DNA of 64,000 bases from Bacillota bacterium (lineage in GTDB: Bacteria; Bacillota; Clostridia; Lachnospirales; Lachnospiraceae). The stretch's first letter is position 1. The number at the start of each line of letters is the position of its first letter. Under the pieces are notes generated by a model, which worked only from the letters and a program-made list of their open reading frames with translations, did not search any database and was not told the origin of the DNA. The position numbers and the translations under genes were made by a program. This document shows, in pieces, positions 17,438 through 25,980 of this stretch. The stretch covers positions 1-64,000 of the forward strand of contig JAEYGZ010000050.1 of NCBI GenBank assembly GCA_023409535.1, in the 5' to 3' direction.

Positions 17438-19063
17438 TTATAATAATCTTAAGACCTCGGTTGCAACCTTATCACTGAACATCCTGTCATGCTCCACGAA
17501 TATCATGGTCGGCCGGAAGGTCAGAATAAGCTCTTCTATCTGTATTCTGGAGAAAACATCAATAAAGTTTAACGGCTCATCCCATACAAATAAATGTGCC
17601 GGTTCAGCCAGGCTCCTCGCCAGCAGAACTTTTTTCTTCTGGCCTCCGCTGAATTCCGAGATATCCTTTTCAAACTGCACTCTTGAGAAATCAAGCTGTC
17701 TGAGTACTGTCTTAAAGATCGTCTCGTCAAGCCCTCCGGCTAAAGCAAATTCACTCAGACTCCCCTTTAAATAAGAGGTATCCTGTGACACATAGGATAT
17801 CTTAAGTCCGGGTGCGACGTAGAAGTTACCGCTGTAATCGATCTTCTCTCCAAGCAGCAGCTTAAGAAGCGTTGATTTGCCGGAGCCGTTTCTCCCCTGA
17901 ATTGCCAGCCTGCTGCCCTTTTGAAGTGTAAAATTAATGCTGTTGGTTATTACATGTCCATCATAGCCAAGGCTGAGATCCTCTGCTGCGATCATACGCT
18001 TATTCGGAAATTCCAGGAGATTAATCTTAAGTTCCTGTGCCTGCTCAATATTCTTAAGTAATCCTCTTTTCTCATCTATCGCATCAAGCTTGCGATTCTC
18101 AATAGATTTGGCACGCTTCATCATTTTGGCAGCTTTGTGGCCGACAAAGCCCCGGTCCCCTGTATGGTTTCCGATTTTGGAAGCCTCTGTTTGCTCCGAC
18201 CATCCCTTTGCACGCTTTGCAGCTTCCTCAAGCTCTGAGATATCCTTCTTTAGCTTCTCATTCTTCTCCAGCTCATAGTTGTCCTGACGCTCCTTATTCT
18301 GCTGCCAGGAGGAATAATTTCCTTTCTGAACCTCAATTGCTGCCCGGTTAATGGATAAAACATGATCAATGCACCTATCTAAGAAGCTTCGGTCATGGGA
18401 TATAAGAATAAATCCTTTTTTCGTCTGAAGATATTCCGCCAGGGTATCACGGCCTTCCATATCCAGGTGGTTCGTGGGTTCGTCAATTAAGAGAAAGTTA
18501 TTCTTCTTTAAGAATAATGCCGCCAGCATCACCTTCGTCCGCTCACCAAAGCTCAGGGTCGAGAAGGGTCTGGTTAATACCTCTAAGTCCACCTGAAGCT
18601 TTCCCAGTTCCTTTTCGATCAGTTCTTCAATTACATAACCATCGTGAGTCTGATATAACTCCTGGAGCTGTCCGTATCTCATCAACGGGTCACTGACAGA
18701 CAGCTCACTTAAACCTGATTCATCTGCCGTCCCCTGCTCATAGGCACTTTTCTTCAGGCATTCTTCCATCTCCTGTTCCCACCAGGTAAAGGGAGCAATG
18801 GTATTTTTGATTACGGTTAAGGTATTCTCCTCAGGAGTTCTAACCTCAAATGGAAAGTAACTGAATTCCACCGATGAAGTGATGCTTCCCCGGTAATCGT
18901 ATTTTCCTGACAATAAATAAAGAAAGGTAGTTTTTCCTCTCCCATTTCTTCCGATAAACCCAAGCTTCCAATCCGTGTCAATCTGGAAGCTTACATGTTC
19001 AAAAATAGTTTCATAACTGGTATCATAGCTGAATGTCAAATCATTCACTGTAATCTGAGACAT
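17438..19063 (-). CDS. ABC-F ribosomal protection-type ATPase, Lsa-like
   Basis: 541 residues, two ATP-binding domains and no membrane segments. NBD1 has Walker A GRNGRGKTT, signature LSFGE and DEPTNHLD; the central interdomain linker is rich in charged helices (about 245-325); NBD2 has GRNGSGKST, signature FSGGQ and WDEPLNFID. The overall pattern (GFIGRNGRGKTT, FILISHDRSF, WDEPLNFIDV, FVEHD) closely follows Lsa-type proteins, which displace lincosamides, streptogramin A and pleuromutilins from the ribosome. It sits behind its own promoter and attenuated leader, as expected for antibiotic-induced expression. Substrate profile is inferred, not shown. Confidence 0.85.
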   Translation of the reverse strand: MSQITVNDLTFSYDTSYETIFEHVSFQIDTDWKLGFIGRNGRGKTTFLYLLSGKYDYRGSITSSVEFSYFPFEVRTPEENTLTVIKNTIAPFTWWEQEMEECLKKSAYEQGTADESGLSELSVSDPLMRYGQLQELYQTHDGYVIEELIEKELGKLQVDLEVLTRPFSTLSFGERTKVMLAALFLKKNNFLLIDEPTNHLDMEGRDTLAEYLQTKKGFILISHDRSFLDRCIDHVLSINRAAIEVQKGNYSSWQQNKERQDNYELEKNEKLKKDISELEEAAKRAKGWSEQTEASKIGNHTGDRGFVGHKAAKMMKRAKSIENRKLDAIDEKRGLLKNIEQAQELKINLLEFPNKRMIAAEDLSLGYDGHVITNSINFTLQKGSRLAIQGRNGSGKSTLLKLLLGEKIDYSGNFYVAPGLKISYVSQDTSYLKGSLSEFALAGGLDETIFKTVLRQLDFSRVQFEKDISEFSGGQKKKVLLARSLAEPAHLFVWDEPLNFIDVFSRIQIEELILTFRPTMIFVEHDRMFSDKVATEVLRLL

Positions 19064-19105
19064 CTATCCTCACCTTTCCTTTTCTGTAAAGAACTGCAGC
19101 AGCAC

Positions 19106-19137
19106 AAAAAGCCCACAGAAACTTTTCCTGTGGGCTT
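19106..19137 (-). terminator. Leader terminator (attenuator) upstream of the ABC-F gene
   Basis: Perfect 10-bp stem AAGCCCACAG / CTGTGGGCTT (19109-19118, 19128-19137) that, on the minus strand, is followed immediately by TTTTT. It lies about 43 nt upstream of the ABC-F start, inside its leader transcript, so it would stop transcription before the gene unless disrupted. Confidence 0.85.
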
Positions 19138-19201
19138 ACTATCTCAGAATTACAGAGCATTTTAAATGATATACTCTGACTATTAGGAATTACAGACCGA
19201 T

Positions 19202-19303
19202 TTACACCCGCCAGCATTCCTGCTGCATTATATAAGAATAGGATTTATGATTACCTGCCCGCAAGAAAAGGAAACCGTCACCGGCTTTTACTTTCCTGTG
19301 CAT
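19202..19303 (-). other. Possible second leader ORF of the ABC-F gene (33 codons)
   Basis: Starts MHRKVKAGDG and ends QECWRV, within the leader between promoter and attenuator. There is no good Shine-Dalgarno sequence before its ATG, so translation is doubtful; it may matter mainly as RNA structure. Confidence 0.3.
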
Positions 19304-19317
19304 ATTCAAATTATTGA

Positions 19318-19335
19318 TTAGCAGGTAATAATCAT
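19318..19335 (-). CDS. Leader peptide MIITC of the ABC-F gene
   Basis: Five-codon ORF (Met-Ile-Ile-Thr-Cys-stop) with GAGAGGG 8 nt upstream, placed about 40 nt after the predicted transcription start. Its coding sequence (19321-19335) can pair with 19247-19258 (ATGATTACCTGC on the plus strand, 3-nt bulge), so a ribosome stalled on it would alter leader folding. This matches the logic of drug-induced attenuation. Confidence 0.5.
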   Translation of the reverse strand: MIITC

Positions 19336-19382
19336 GTACTGATCCCTCTCTTTTTACTATTCTAGCAATAAATCACGTGGTT

Positions 19383-19411
19383 ATCTTAACATCTTTAAAT
19401 TATTGTGTCAA
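19383..19411 (-). promoter_or_regulatory. SigA promoter of the ABC-F leader
   Basis: On the minus strand: -35 TTGACA (19406-19411), 17-nt spacer, -10 TAAGAT (19383-19388). It lies immediately downstream of the ilvC stop, giving a leader of about 310 nt. Confidence 0.8.
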
Positions 19412-19414
19412 CAC

Positions 19415-20425
19415 CTAGTTATTGATCAGCTTCGGCTTGCTGGTCCAGCTCATCATCTTGCGAAGCTCCGCCCCAACCTTCTCCAGCTGATGGTCTGCCT
19501 CAATTCTTCTCTTGGCATTAAAGTTCGGACAGCCGATCTGATTCTCAAGTAACCAGTTACGCGCAAAGGTTCCATCCTGTATATCGGTAAGAATCTTCTT
19601 CATGGTTGCCTTTGTCTCAGCGGTGATAATCTTGGAACCTGTGATATAATCGCCGTATTCGGCAGTATTGGAAATGGAATATCTCATTCCCGCAAACCCG
19701 CTTTCATTAATCAGGTCAACGATAAGCTTCATCTCATGAATACATTCAAAATAAGCACTTTCCGGCTCATAGCCTGCTTCTACCAGAGTCTCAAAGCCAG
19801 CTTTCATCAAAGCTGTAACACCGCCGCAAAGAACCGCCTGCTCACCGAAAAGATCCGTCTCAGTCTCTTCACGGAAGGTAGTTTGAAGAACACCGGCTCT
19901 GGCTCCCCCGATTGCCAGGGAGTATGCAAGGCCAAGATCATGTGCCTTTCCGGATGCATTCTGATGTACCGCAATCAGGCAGGGAACTCCGCGGCCTTCC
20001 TGATACTGACTTCTTACGGTATGGCCGGGTCCCTTGGGAGCGATCATCAATACATCTACATCTGCCGGAGGTATGATCTGGCCAAAATGAATACTGAAAC
20101 CATGCGCAAACATCAATGCATTTCCCGGCTGCAGGTTTGGAGCAATCGACTCCTTATAAAGCTTCGCCTGCTTTTCATCATTGATCAGGATCATGATGAT
20201 ATCGGCTCTCTTGGCTGCCTCTGCCGCAGTATATACTTCAAAGCCTGCCGCTTCCGCCTTCGCCCATGATTTACTGCCTTCATACAGACCGATAATCACA
20301 TGAACACCCGATTCCTTAGCATTTAATGCATGTGCATGTCCCTGACTTCCATAACCGATAACTGCCACTGTTTTTCCCTCTAACAGTGAAAGGTTACAAT
20401 CCTGTTGATAATAAATCTTTGCCAT
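19415..20425 (-). CDS. ilvC: Ketol-acid reductoisomerase
   Basis: 336 residues, normal length for class I KARI. It converts 2-acetolactate or 2-aceto-2-hydroxybutyrate to the dihydroxy acid using NAD(P)H and Mg, the second common step of valine, leucine and isoleucine synthesis. Rossmann motif GYGSQGHAHALNAKESG at residues 24-40; the catalytic domain contains the metal ligands in EETETDLFGEQAVLCGG and the E of YFECIHE. GGAGG before the ATG. It lies 33 nt after ilvN and is probably co-transcribed with it. Confidence 0.97.
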   Translation of the reverse strand: MAKIYYQQDCNLSLLEGKTVAVIGYGSQGHAHALNAKESGVHVIIGLYEGSKSWAKAEAAGFEVYTAAEAAKRADIIMILINDEKQAKLYKESIAPNLQPGNALMFAHGFSIHFGQIIPPADVDVLMIAPKGPGHTVRSQYQEGRGVPCLIAVHQNASGKAHDLGLAYSLAIGGARAGVLQTTFREETETDLFGEQAVLCGGVTALMKAGFETLVEAGYEPESAYFECIHEMKLIVDLINESGFAGMRYSISNTAEYGDYITGSKIITAETKATMKKILTDIQDGTFARNWLLENQIGCPNFNAKRRIEADHQLEKVGAELRKMMSWTSKPKLINN

Positions 20426-20457
20426 CTCATATCCTCCATTTTCTATGTATTTATTAA

Positions 20458-20964
20458 TTAATCTTCAATATAATCCGAGATATCGCCGGAGCCTCTGGCA
20501 AGACCCGTAATACCTGTGCGGACTAATTCCTTAATCTGATATTGATCCAATAATTTAATAAAGGCATCAATCTTATCCTGATTGCCCGTCAGCTCAATCA
20601 TCAGAGATTCCAGAGCCACATCCACGATTTTGGCACGGAAAATATCAGCAATCGCAATGATTGCCTGACGTTCTTTCACATCAACCTGAACCTTCACGAG
20701 GATCAGCTCCCTCGTCACCGATTCTCCGGGGGCCAACTCCTTGATTTCAATGACATCCTCAAGCTTCATCAGCTGCTTTCTGATCTGCTCCAGAATCTGG
20801 TCGTCACCATGGGCCAATATGGTCATTCGTGAGATTGCAGGATCCTGGGTCTCGCCCACAGTCAGGCTGTCGATATTAAAGCCTCTGCGGCTGAATAACC
20901 CGGCAACGCGGCTGAGAACACCGGCAGTGTTATCCACCAGAATTGATAGTACCATTCGCTTCAT
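20458..20964 (-). CDS. ilvN: Acetolactate synthase small (regulatory) subunit
   Basis: 168 residues from ATG 20964 (GGGAGGAG 6 nt upstream); a TTG 21 nt earlier overlaps this site and is rejected. The N-terminal ACT domain (about residues 3-75, VDNTAGVLSRVAGLFSRRGFNIDSL) binds valine for feedback inhibition; the C-terminal ALS_ss_C domain follows (VDVKERQAIIAIADIFRAK). The catalytic subunit gene ilvB is not in the window, which is unusual only in that the two subunits are split. Transcribed with ilvC. Confidence 0.96.
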   Translation of the reverse strand: MKRMVLSILVDNTAGVLSRVAGLFSRRGFNIDSLTVGETQDPAISRMTILAHGDDQILEQIRKQLMKLEDVIEIKELAPGESVTRELILVKVQVDVKERQAIIAIADIFRAKIVDVALESLMIELTGNQDKIDAFIKLLDQYQIKELVRTGITGLARGSGDISDYIED

Positions 20965-21013
20965 AGCATGCTCCTCCCTGTTCAAAAATGATATACATTC
21001 GGTTTAATCTTAT

Positions 21014-21054
21014 AAGAAAAGCCCTTCACTACAAGGATACCGCTGTAATGGGGC
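21014..21054 (-). terminator. Terminator-like hairpin in the ilvN leader
   Basis: On the minus strand GCCC-CATTACA pairs with TGTAGTG-(AA)-GGGC and is followed by TTTTCTTAT, between the promoter (21083-21111) and the ilvN start. It looks like an attenuator; no leader peptide rich in branched-chain codons is visible. Confidence 0.5.
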
Positions 21055-21082
21055 TGTCTTTACTGTATTAAAGTTGTATGTT

Positions 21083-21111
21083 ATTGTACCAACTACATTT
21101 GTATTTGTCAA
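21083..21111 (-). promoter_or_regulatory. SigA promoter of ilvN-ilvC
   Basis: On the minus strand: -35 TTGACA (21106-21111), 17-nt spacer, -10 TACAAT (21083-21088). It gives a leader of about 110 nt containing the hairpin at 21014-21054. Confidence 0.8.
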
Positions 21112-21190
21112 GCGTATCAATCCGTCAATTTGCACAAATTTTTTATCAGTTTAAACCGTTAAAGTATTAGGATAAAATAGGAAGGCCATG

Positions 21191-22120
21191 CTAGATGATA
21201 ATAAAAATACCAATATTACGAACAATCCCTGTCTTCAGATACCCATAGTGCAAAAGTGCCAATCTGCGATGAAGAAAATTTGCCTTCGGAAGATGAACAA
21301 AATTCATTATTATTTCTTTGTTCTCCGAAGATAACTGATTCCCATACAGGGCTAAAAATTCCTCCGCCTGCCGGTACAGCTCCTGAAGTGCTTCCTTCTG
21401 AAGATGCAGCTTAGTGATACGATTCATAAGATATGCTAAAAACCCGGTATCGCCTACTACATTATCACCATGCTGGCGATAATACAGGGTACTCTCCTTC
21501 ACAAATCCGATCTTGCCAAAGGAGGCTGCAATCAAGCCAATCCACCAGTCATGATAGCGAGCCTGCTTTGGCAGAGTACTTCCCTGCAATACCTTACGCA
21601 GCGCGGCATTTACCATAACCGTACAGCCGATCAGTTTATTCTCCATGAGCATATGGGCAAGATCCGTCCTTCCGGGATTCAAATGTCCCGAAGCAAAAAA
21701 GGAGGAATTGATTGTATTCAAATCACGATCAACTACCTCGGCATCCGTAAATACTGCCACCGGCGTATTTTTACCAAGCTGCGCTTCCATATGCCGCATC
21801 CTCTTCAAGGTCAGCCCCAGCTTATTCTTCATCCAAACATCATCCTGATCGCTGAACATCACGTAATCTGCTGTGGTTCTGGACAAAGCATTCAGAAAAT
21901 TCATCGTCACTCCAAGATTGACCTCATTCTGAACTATATGGAGCTTTTCGGGAAAGCGTTGTTCATACTCCTTTAATATCGACAAAGTTGAATCCTTGGA
22001 CCCGTCGTCATAGATAAAAATTTCAAAATCCTGAAAACCGGAGGCAAGGACAGAATCTATCTGCTCTGCGATATATTTTTCTCCATTATAGGTTGCCATT
22101 ACAACTGCGATTGCACTCAT
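21191..22120 (-). CDS. Glycosyltransferase family 2 (rhamnosyltransferase-like)
   Basis: 309 residues. GT-A fold: AVVMATYNGEKYIAEQIDSVLAS at the N-terminus, YDDGSKDST nucleotide-sugar site, and FSDQDDVW containing the metal-binding DxD. No membrane segment. Enzymes of this sequence type add rhamnose or similar sugars to surface polysaccharides. It follows a second GT2 gene by 43 nt, so both probably act on the same glycan. Acceptor unknown. Confidence 0.88.
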   Translation of the reverse strand: MSAIAVVMATYNGEKYIAEQIDSVLASGFQDFEIFIYDDGSKDSTLSILKEYEQRFPEKLHIVQNEVNLGVTMNFLNALSRTTADYVMFSDQDDVWMKNKLGLTLKRMRHMEAQLGKNTPVAVFTDAEVVDRDLNTINSSFFASGHLNPGRTDLAHMLMENKLIGCTVMVNAALRKVLQGSTLPKQARYHDWWIGLIAASFGKIGFVKESTLYYRQHGDNVVGDTGFLAYLMNRITKLHLQKEALQELYRQAEEFLALYGNQLSSENKEIIMNFVHLPKANFLHRRLALLHYGYLKTGIVRNIGIFIII

Positions 22121-22163
22121 AGATCAAATCCCCGCCAATCTGTTATTTCTTTTCTCCAATCGG

Positions 22164-23129
22164 TTATTTCCAATATCCCTTGTTCATACTGAACCGTTTT
22201 ACCATATCCGGCGGCAATAACGTATAATGAAGACCAAACTGATATCCCAGATATTTAAAGCCGCTGCTGATGATCAAGTCCGGTATTAATAAGTATTGCT
22301 TTTTTTCAATTAGATATTTCATTGTATTCTTAATCAGTTTTATTCCTTCCGCTTCCGATTTCACTCCGGCAAATACCTCTTTATATTCCTTATGGGATAC
22401 TCCCAGATCAAAGTTACGGGTAAATTGCTGATGATAGGTATACCGGTGGGAATGTACTACTCTGGCTTCCGCCACATACGCAATTCGATAATCCGCGCGA
22501 ATCATAGCCGCAGCCATAATCATATCTTCATTAAAAATAGTCTTTTCCACAAAGCCGCCAAGTTTTTGGTAAACAGAATTGCGATAAGTTGCGCAGGCAT
22601 TGGAACAAAAGAAGGTCTTGATTCCAAGCTCCTCTAAATCCTCCTGGGATTTTATACGGCTGTGCTTGGGATAATTAAAGTTTCTTGTATAGCGTTCTAC
22701 AAGCCCAACGCTCTCCTCAGCTAATTGCCGTGCATAGGCTGCGGAAACCCATGGGTCCGCATAAGGCTCCAGAAGCTTCCCTATGACATACTCATCCGCC
22801 GGAACAGCATCCTGGGTTAAGAACATCAGGATATCCGCGCTCGACAACGTGGCTCCGTATTTTCTGGTTCCGCCGTGGTCAAAATCCTGCTTCGCTATGG
22901 GAATAACGGTAATATTGCTTCCTTCTATGGACGGAACCGGATACAGCTCCTCTTCCTGCTCTACCGTATGGAGCAGAAATACATGATCCGGTTTCACTGT
23001 CTGCCGGTACAGGGCCTTGAGAAGCTTGTCCAGCTTACAATCGGGATGATTGATTGGGATAATAACATCAACGGTATAGCTATTCATCGTATTTATTTCA
23101 AAATCATTGGACATCATTTTAGGTTCCAT
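22164..23129 (-). CDS. Glycosyltransferase family 2 (rhamnosyltransferase-like)
   Basis: 321 residues from ATG 23129 (AAAGGAT upstream); a TTG 36 nt earlier is in frame but has no ribosome binding site. The motifs VDVIIPINHPD, DFDHGGTRKYGA and FLTQDAVPADE are typical of bacterial rhamnosyltransferases of family GT2, and FNEDMIMAAAMI carries the catalytic acidic residues. First of a two-gene unit with the downstream GT2. Likely role: cell-surface polysaccharide synthesis. Confidence 0.88.
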   Translation of the reverse strand: MEPKMMSNDFEINTMNSYTVDVIIPINHPDCKLDKLLKALYRQTVKPDHVFLLHTVEQEEELYPVPSIEGSNITVIPIAKQDFDHGGTRKYGATLSSADILMFLTQDAVPADEYVIGKLLEPYADPWVSAAYARQLAEESVGLVERYTRNFNYPKHSRIKSQEDLEELGIKTFFCSNACATYRNSVYQKLGGFVEKTIFNEDMIMAAAMIRADYRIAYVAEARVVHSHRYTYHQQFTRNFDLGVSHKEYKEVFAGVKSEAEGIKLIKNTMKYLIEKKQYLLIPDLIISSGFKYLGYQFGLHYTLLPPDMVKRFSMNKGYWK

Positions 23130-23383
23130 AGATTTATCCTTTCCGGAGATAAGATGTATAGGCAAATTAGAAACTTAACCATAGATTATACTGTTTTAAG
23201 CTGAACTAATCCATGAATTTCATGATTGCTGTCCACCACGCAGGCTTGGTAAAAACCCTAAGCTTCACGGACCAATTTGCTTATACTGAAGATTATAACA
23301 TATATCACGGCGGTTGCAATGCTAAAAGACGCATTTTCACAGTCTGAAAATGCGTCTTTGATTACACTTTTAATTCACCTTAA

Positions 23384-24922
23384 TCAAGGAAGATACTCCT
23401 TTAAATGCTTTGCCGCAATATCATTTGATAAATTAAAATCACGAAAATCACTGATTTCCTTTTGATGTGTAATCTTTTGATAATAATTCTCCCTGATATA
23501 ACCTATATCTGTGCTCCAATACTTTTGATCTGATAGGAGGGGTAACACCACCGGTGCCGCATCCAGGGACAAATCATAAGCCATATAAGCTGCGTCCTCT
23601 AAATCAAATTGGCTTTGATGGTCCGCAAAATAAGAAGCGATAAAATAATCCGGCTTAGCAAAAGAGAAGGCCAGGTAACAAACTGTGATTACCATGGTGC
23701 TGTAACGAAACAGCGGGAAGCTCTTGCGGTATACTGAGACAATAACACCGCTCAGAATCAGAGCGATAATGAACAGGGACAGTAAAACAAACAGACGCAG
23801 GAAGGTCAGATGATACGTCCCAATGTACAGCAGCATTCGATAAGCCGCAGAGCCGATCAAAATATACGTACAGGCAGTCATGATCGTAAGCAGGATGCGC
23901 AGCAGCCGGTTCTCGGTAAAGAAGGCGGCGGTAATCAGCATCAGTGCCACGTTAATTATTGCAACTGCAAGCAGCTCGAAGAAGCCGCGTCTTGCATATT
24001 CTGCAAAGGTATAGCCTTCCGGAAGAGTAAATAATCCGCCCGCAAACAGATACACAATCTGAAGTCCGCAGAAAATCGCATATACCAGACAGATCATCAC
24101 CATCACGGTAACCGCAATTGACGCGTCAGCCTTCTTCATCGTCCTGCTGCCTGACCGTCCGGTCTGGGCGGCCGCACCGCATAGAATGCAGTAGCAGCAC
24201 AAGAAGCCGAAGATAAGCATAACAGTAACTCCAATAATGTCTGCCGAGAACAGAAAATCATAAATATTCCTTGTCATATCGCCAAACAGCATATCTGCTC
24301 CGGAAAGTAATGCTATAATAACCAAAAGCAAAGGCAATGCTACCAGAATTCCGATAAAGATATTACGAAACTTATCATTCTTAAAGATCTTTGAACGCTT
24401 TAAGAACCCGACACTGTCTATGAAAGGCATTCCGATAGAGCCTATTCCGAGAAACAGCATACCGAATATTCTGCCCAGATACTGCATGAAATCCCATTTT
24501 CCATCCTCATGGAGCTGATGAAGGATAGAAAGATCGAGAAGAATTTGGATCGATACAATATTCATAAACTGCAGGGCTTCATTATCCGTTAGCGCCACTG
24601 AGAGTCCGAACAGCAGTGAAAACGAATAATACACCTTTGTTCCGCTTTTAATGGGTATCTCATACCTTCTCATTGCCGTAATCAGAAGCTGTATCATGAC
24701 CGCGGTAAAAAATAACGCGTTAAATCCCACCCCTGCGCGGTAAAAACTGACAACAAAGAATATGCCGAATAAAAGGCTGACTGCTCCTGTTATCTCGAAT
24801 TGCTTCCGTATCCTGGTAAGCAGCGGTGCTTCCGTCCTTTTTTGCACAAACACTCCTGCAGTTAAGGCTTCCTTATTACCCTGTTCAGCCTGACCTGAAA
24901 AACCGGTATCTACTTGTTCCAT
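23384..24922 (-). CDS. DUF4173 multi-pass membrane protein
   Basis: 512 residues with a hydrophilic N-terminus of about 40 residues and some 11-12 predicted membrane helices. The segment LPEGYTFAEYARRGFFELL is diagnostic of the DUF4173/DUF4153 family, whose function is unknown. The C-terminal soluble part (about 440-512) contains DLEDAAYMAYDLSLDAAPVVLPLL and is probably extracytoplasmic. It lies 44 nt after the XRE gene, making a DUF2975-XRE-DUF4173 operon that suggests regulated membrane or envelope function. Confidence 0.85.
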   Translation of the reverse strand: MEQVDTGFSGQAEQGNKEALTAGVFVQKRTEAPLLTRIRKQFEITGAVSLLFGIFFVVSFYRAGVGFNALFFTAVMIQLLITAMRRYEIPIKSGTKVYYSFSLLFGLSVALTDNEALQFMNIVSIQILLDLSILHQLHEDGKWDFMQYLGRIFGMLFLGIGSIGMPFIDSVGFLKRSKIFKNDKFRNIFIGILVALPLLLVIIALLSGADMLFGDMTRNIYDFLFSADIIGVTVMLIFGFLCCYCILCGAAAQTGRSGSRTMKKADASIAVTVMVMICLVYAIFCGLQIVYLFAGGLFTLPEGYTFAEYARRGFFELLAVAIINVALMLITAAFFTENRLLRILLTIMTACTYILIGSAAYRMLLYIGTYHLTFLRLFVLLSLFIIALILSGVIVSVYRKSFPLFRYSTMVITVCYLAFSFAKPDYFIASYFADHQSQFDLEDAAYMAYDLSLDAAPVVLPLLSDQKYWSTDIGYIRENYYQKITHQKEISDFRDFNLSNDIAAKHLKEYLP

Positions 24923-24966
24923 AGCTTCAACCTCCCTTATTTATTATAGTATTGATGATTTAATAA

Positions 24967-25191
24967 TCATTCTTTTTCATCCATATCATCATCTTCCACA
25001 TATTGCAGTATTTCTCCGGGCTGGCAGTTCAGTGCCTTGCAGATTGCTTCCAGCGTGCTGAAGCGTATCGCCTTCGCTTTGTTATTCTTAAGAATTGACA
25101 GGTTTGCCATTGTAATATCAACCTGCTGCGCAAGCTCCGTTAAACCCATCTTTCTCTGCGCCATTACAACATCCAGGTTCACTATAATCAT
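24967..25191 (-). CDS. XRE-family (YozG-like) small transcriptional regulator
   Basis: 74 residues, almost entirely one helix-turn-helix: VNLDVVMAQRKMGLTELAQQVDITMANLSILKNNKAKAIRFSTLEAICKALNCQPGEIL. It begins 10 nt after a DUF2975 gene; the DUF2975-YozG pairing is widespread in Firmicutes, where the membrane protein is thought to act with the regulator. The large inverted repeat over the operon promoter (25746-25790) is the natural candidate for its operator. Confidence 0.92.
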   Translation of the reverse strand: MIIVNLDVVMAQRKMGLTELAQQVDITMANLSILKNNKAKAIRFSTLEAICKALNCQPGEILQYVEDDDMDEKE

Positions 25192-25201
25192 TCGGCACCT
25201 C

Positions 25202-25651
25202 CTAGATCGTCAGATCATTTTCCTGTTTATAGGTGACAGCCTGATCAAAAACCTGGGATAATACCAGGGAAAATAATCCGGCGATAGAAAATACCGCTAC
25301 CAGCACCAATGCCGCCGGCGTGATTACAAGAAATAATCTGGTCAGCATCGTTGCCGCAATAAGAAATGCGCTGATCCCCATTCTCTTAAGTGACCTGACA
25401 TTCTCTCTGACAAAGGGCTCTTCCTTCAGTACTGTCTTGAACATACTGCGTAATTCCCATAGGATGACCAGTGCAAGCACTCCTGCGATCATAAAAATGA
25501 TGCAAAACGGCAGATAGAACTGATCAAATACACTGTAATATCTTCCCACAAACCGAAAACTGAGGGGCACCGTAATGCATACAATAATTCCGGTAAAAAA
25601 CATAAAATCCAGTATTAACTTAGTTAACCGAACCAATGGGTTCCTGCTCAT
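25202..25651 (-). CDS. DUF2975 membrane protein
   Basis: 149 residues from ATG 25651, which follows CAGGAGGATTTATT; the upstream 17 codons of the open frame are not used. Four predicted membrane helices (about residues 8-30, 47-70, 98-118, 120-140) with FVRENVRSLKRMG between the second and third, a DUF2975 hallmark. Function unknown; it precedes the XRE regulator in the same operon. Confidence 0.87.
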   Translation of the reverse strand: MSRNPLVRLTKLILDFMFFTGIIVCITVPLSFRFVGRYYSVFDQFYLPFCIIFMIAGVLALVILWELRSMFKTVLKEEPFVRENVRSLKRMGISAFLIAATMLTRLFLVITPAALVLVAVFSIAGLFSLVLSQVFDQAVTYKQENDLTI

Positions 25652-25723
25652 AATAAATCCTCCTGAGGTAAAATGTGATCTTATCCTTGAATATTTCTCC
25701 AAGGCTTTCCCTTCTTTATGAAA

Positions 25724-25752
25724 ACTATAGCACTATAAAAAATGGAAGTCAA
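25724..25752 (-). promoter_or_regulatory. SigA promoter of the DUF2975-XRE-DUF4173 operon
   Basis: On the minus strand: -35 TTGACT (25747-25752), 17-nt spacer, -10 TATAGT (25724-25729). The -35 lies inside one arm of the inverted repeat 25746-25790. Confidence 0.8.
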
Positions 25753-25790
25753 TAATAATTTATCGTTTTTCGATAAATTATTATTGACTT
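25746..25790. promoter_or_regulatory. Inverted-repeat operator overlapping the DUF2975 promoter
   Basis: Two perfect 20-bp arms (25746-25765 and 25771-25790) around TTTTT, with core TTTATCGTTTTTCGATAAA. Covering the -35 hexamer, it would let a bound dimer or tetramer (probably the XRE protein of this operon) occlude RNA polymerase. Confidence 0.65.
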
Positions 25791-25840
25791 ATAATAAACA
25801 TTATAATCTCGGCTTCGTAAAACACGGTGAATAGTAGGAC

Positions 25841-25980
25841 GAGATGCCATTTTGTAAACTGAGATGCAATGTTTGTAAGTGACAACTGAATATTTGTAAA
25901 CGAGATGCAACTTTTGTAACCGAAACGCAGGTTTTGTAACCAAAAAGCCACATTTGTAATCGAAATGCAATATCTTTCCG
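25841..25980. repeat. 20-bp degenerate tandem repeat array (about 6.5 units)
   Basis: Units start at 25841, 25861, 25881, 25902, 25922, 25942 and 25962, all 20 bp except one of 21 bp, with consensus GARATGCAANNTTTGTAANC. The period equals about two helical turns. There are no unique spacers. The overlapping short frames across it are repeat artefacts, not genes. Confidence 0.85.

Noticed and set aside
25841..25980. CRISPR array
   Set aside because: Repeats follow one another directly without unique spacers, are only 20 bp, and no cas genes are near.
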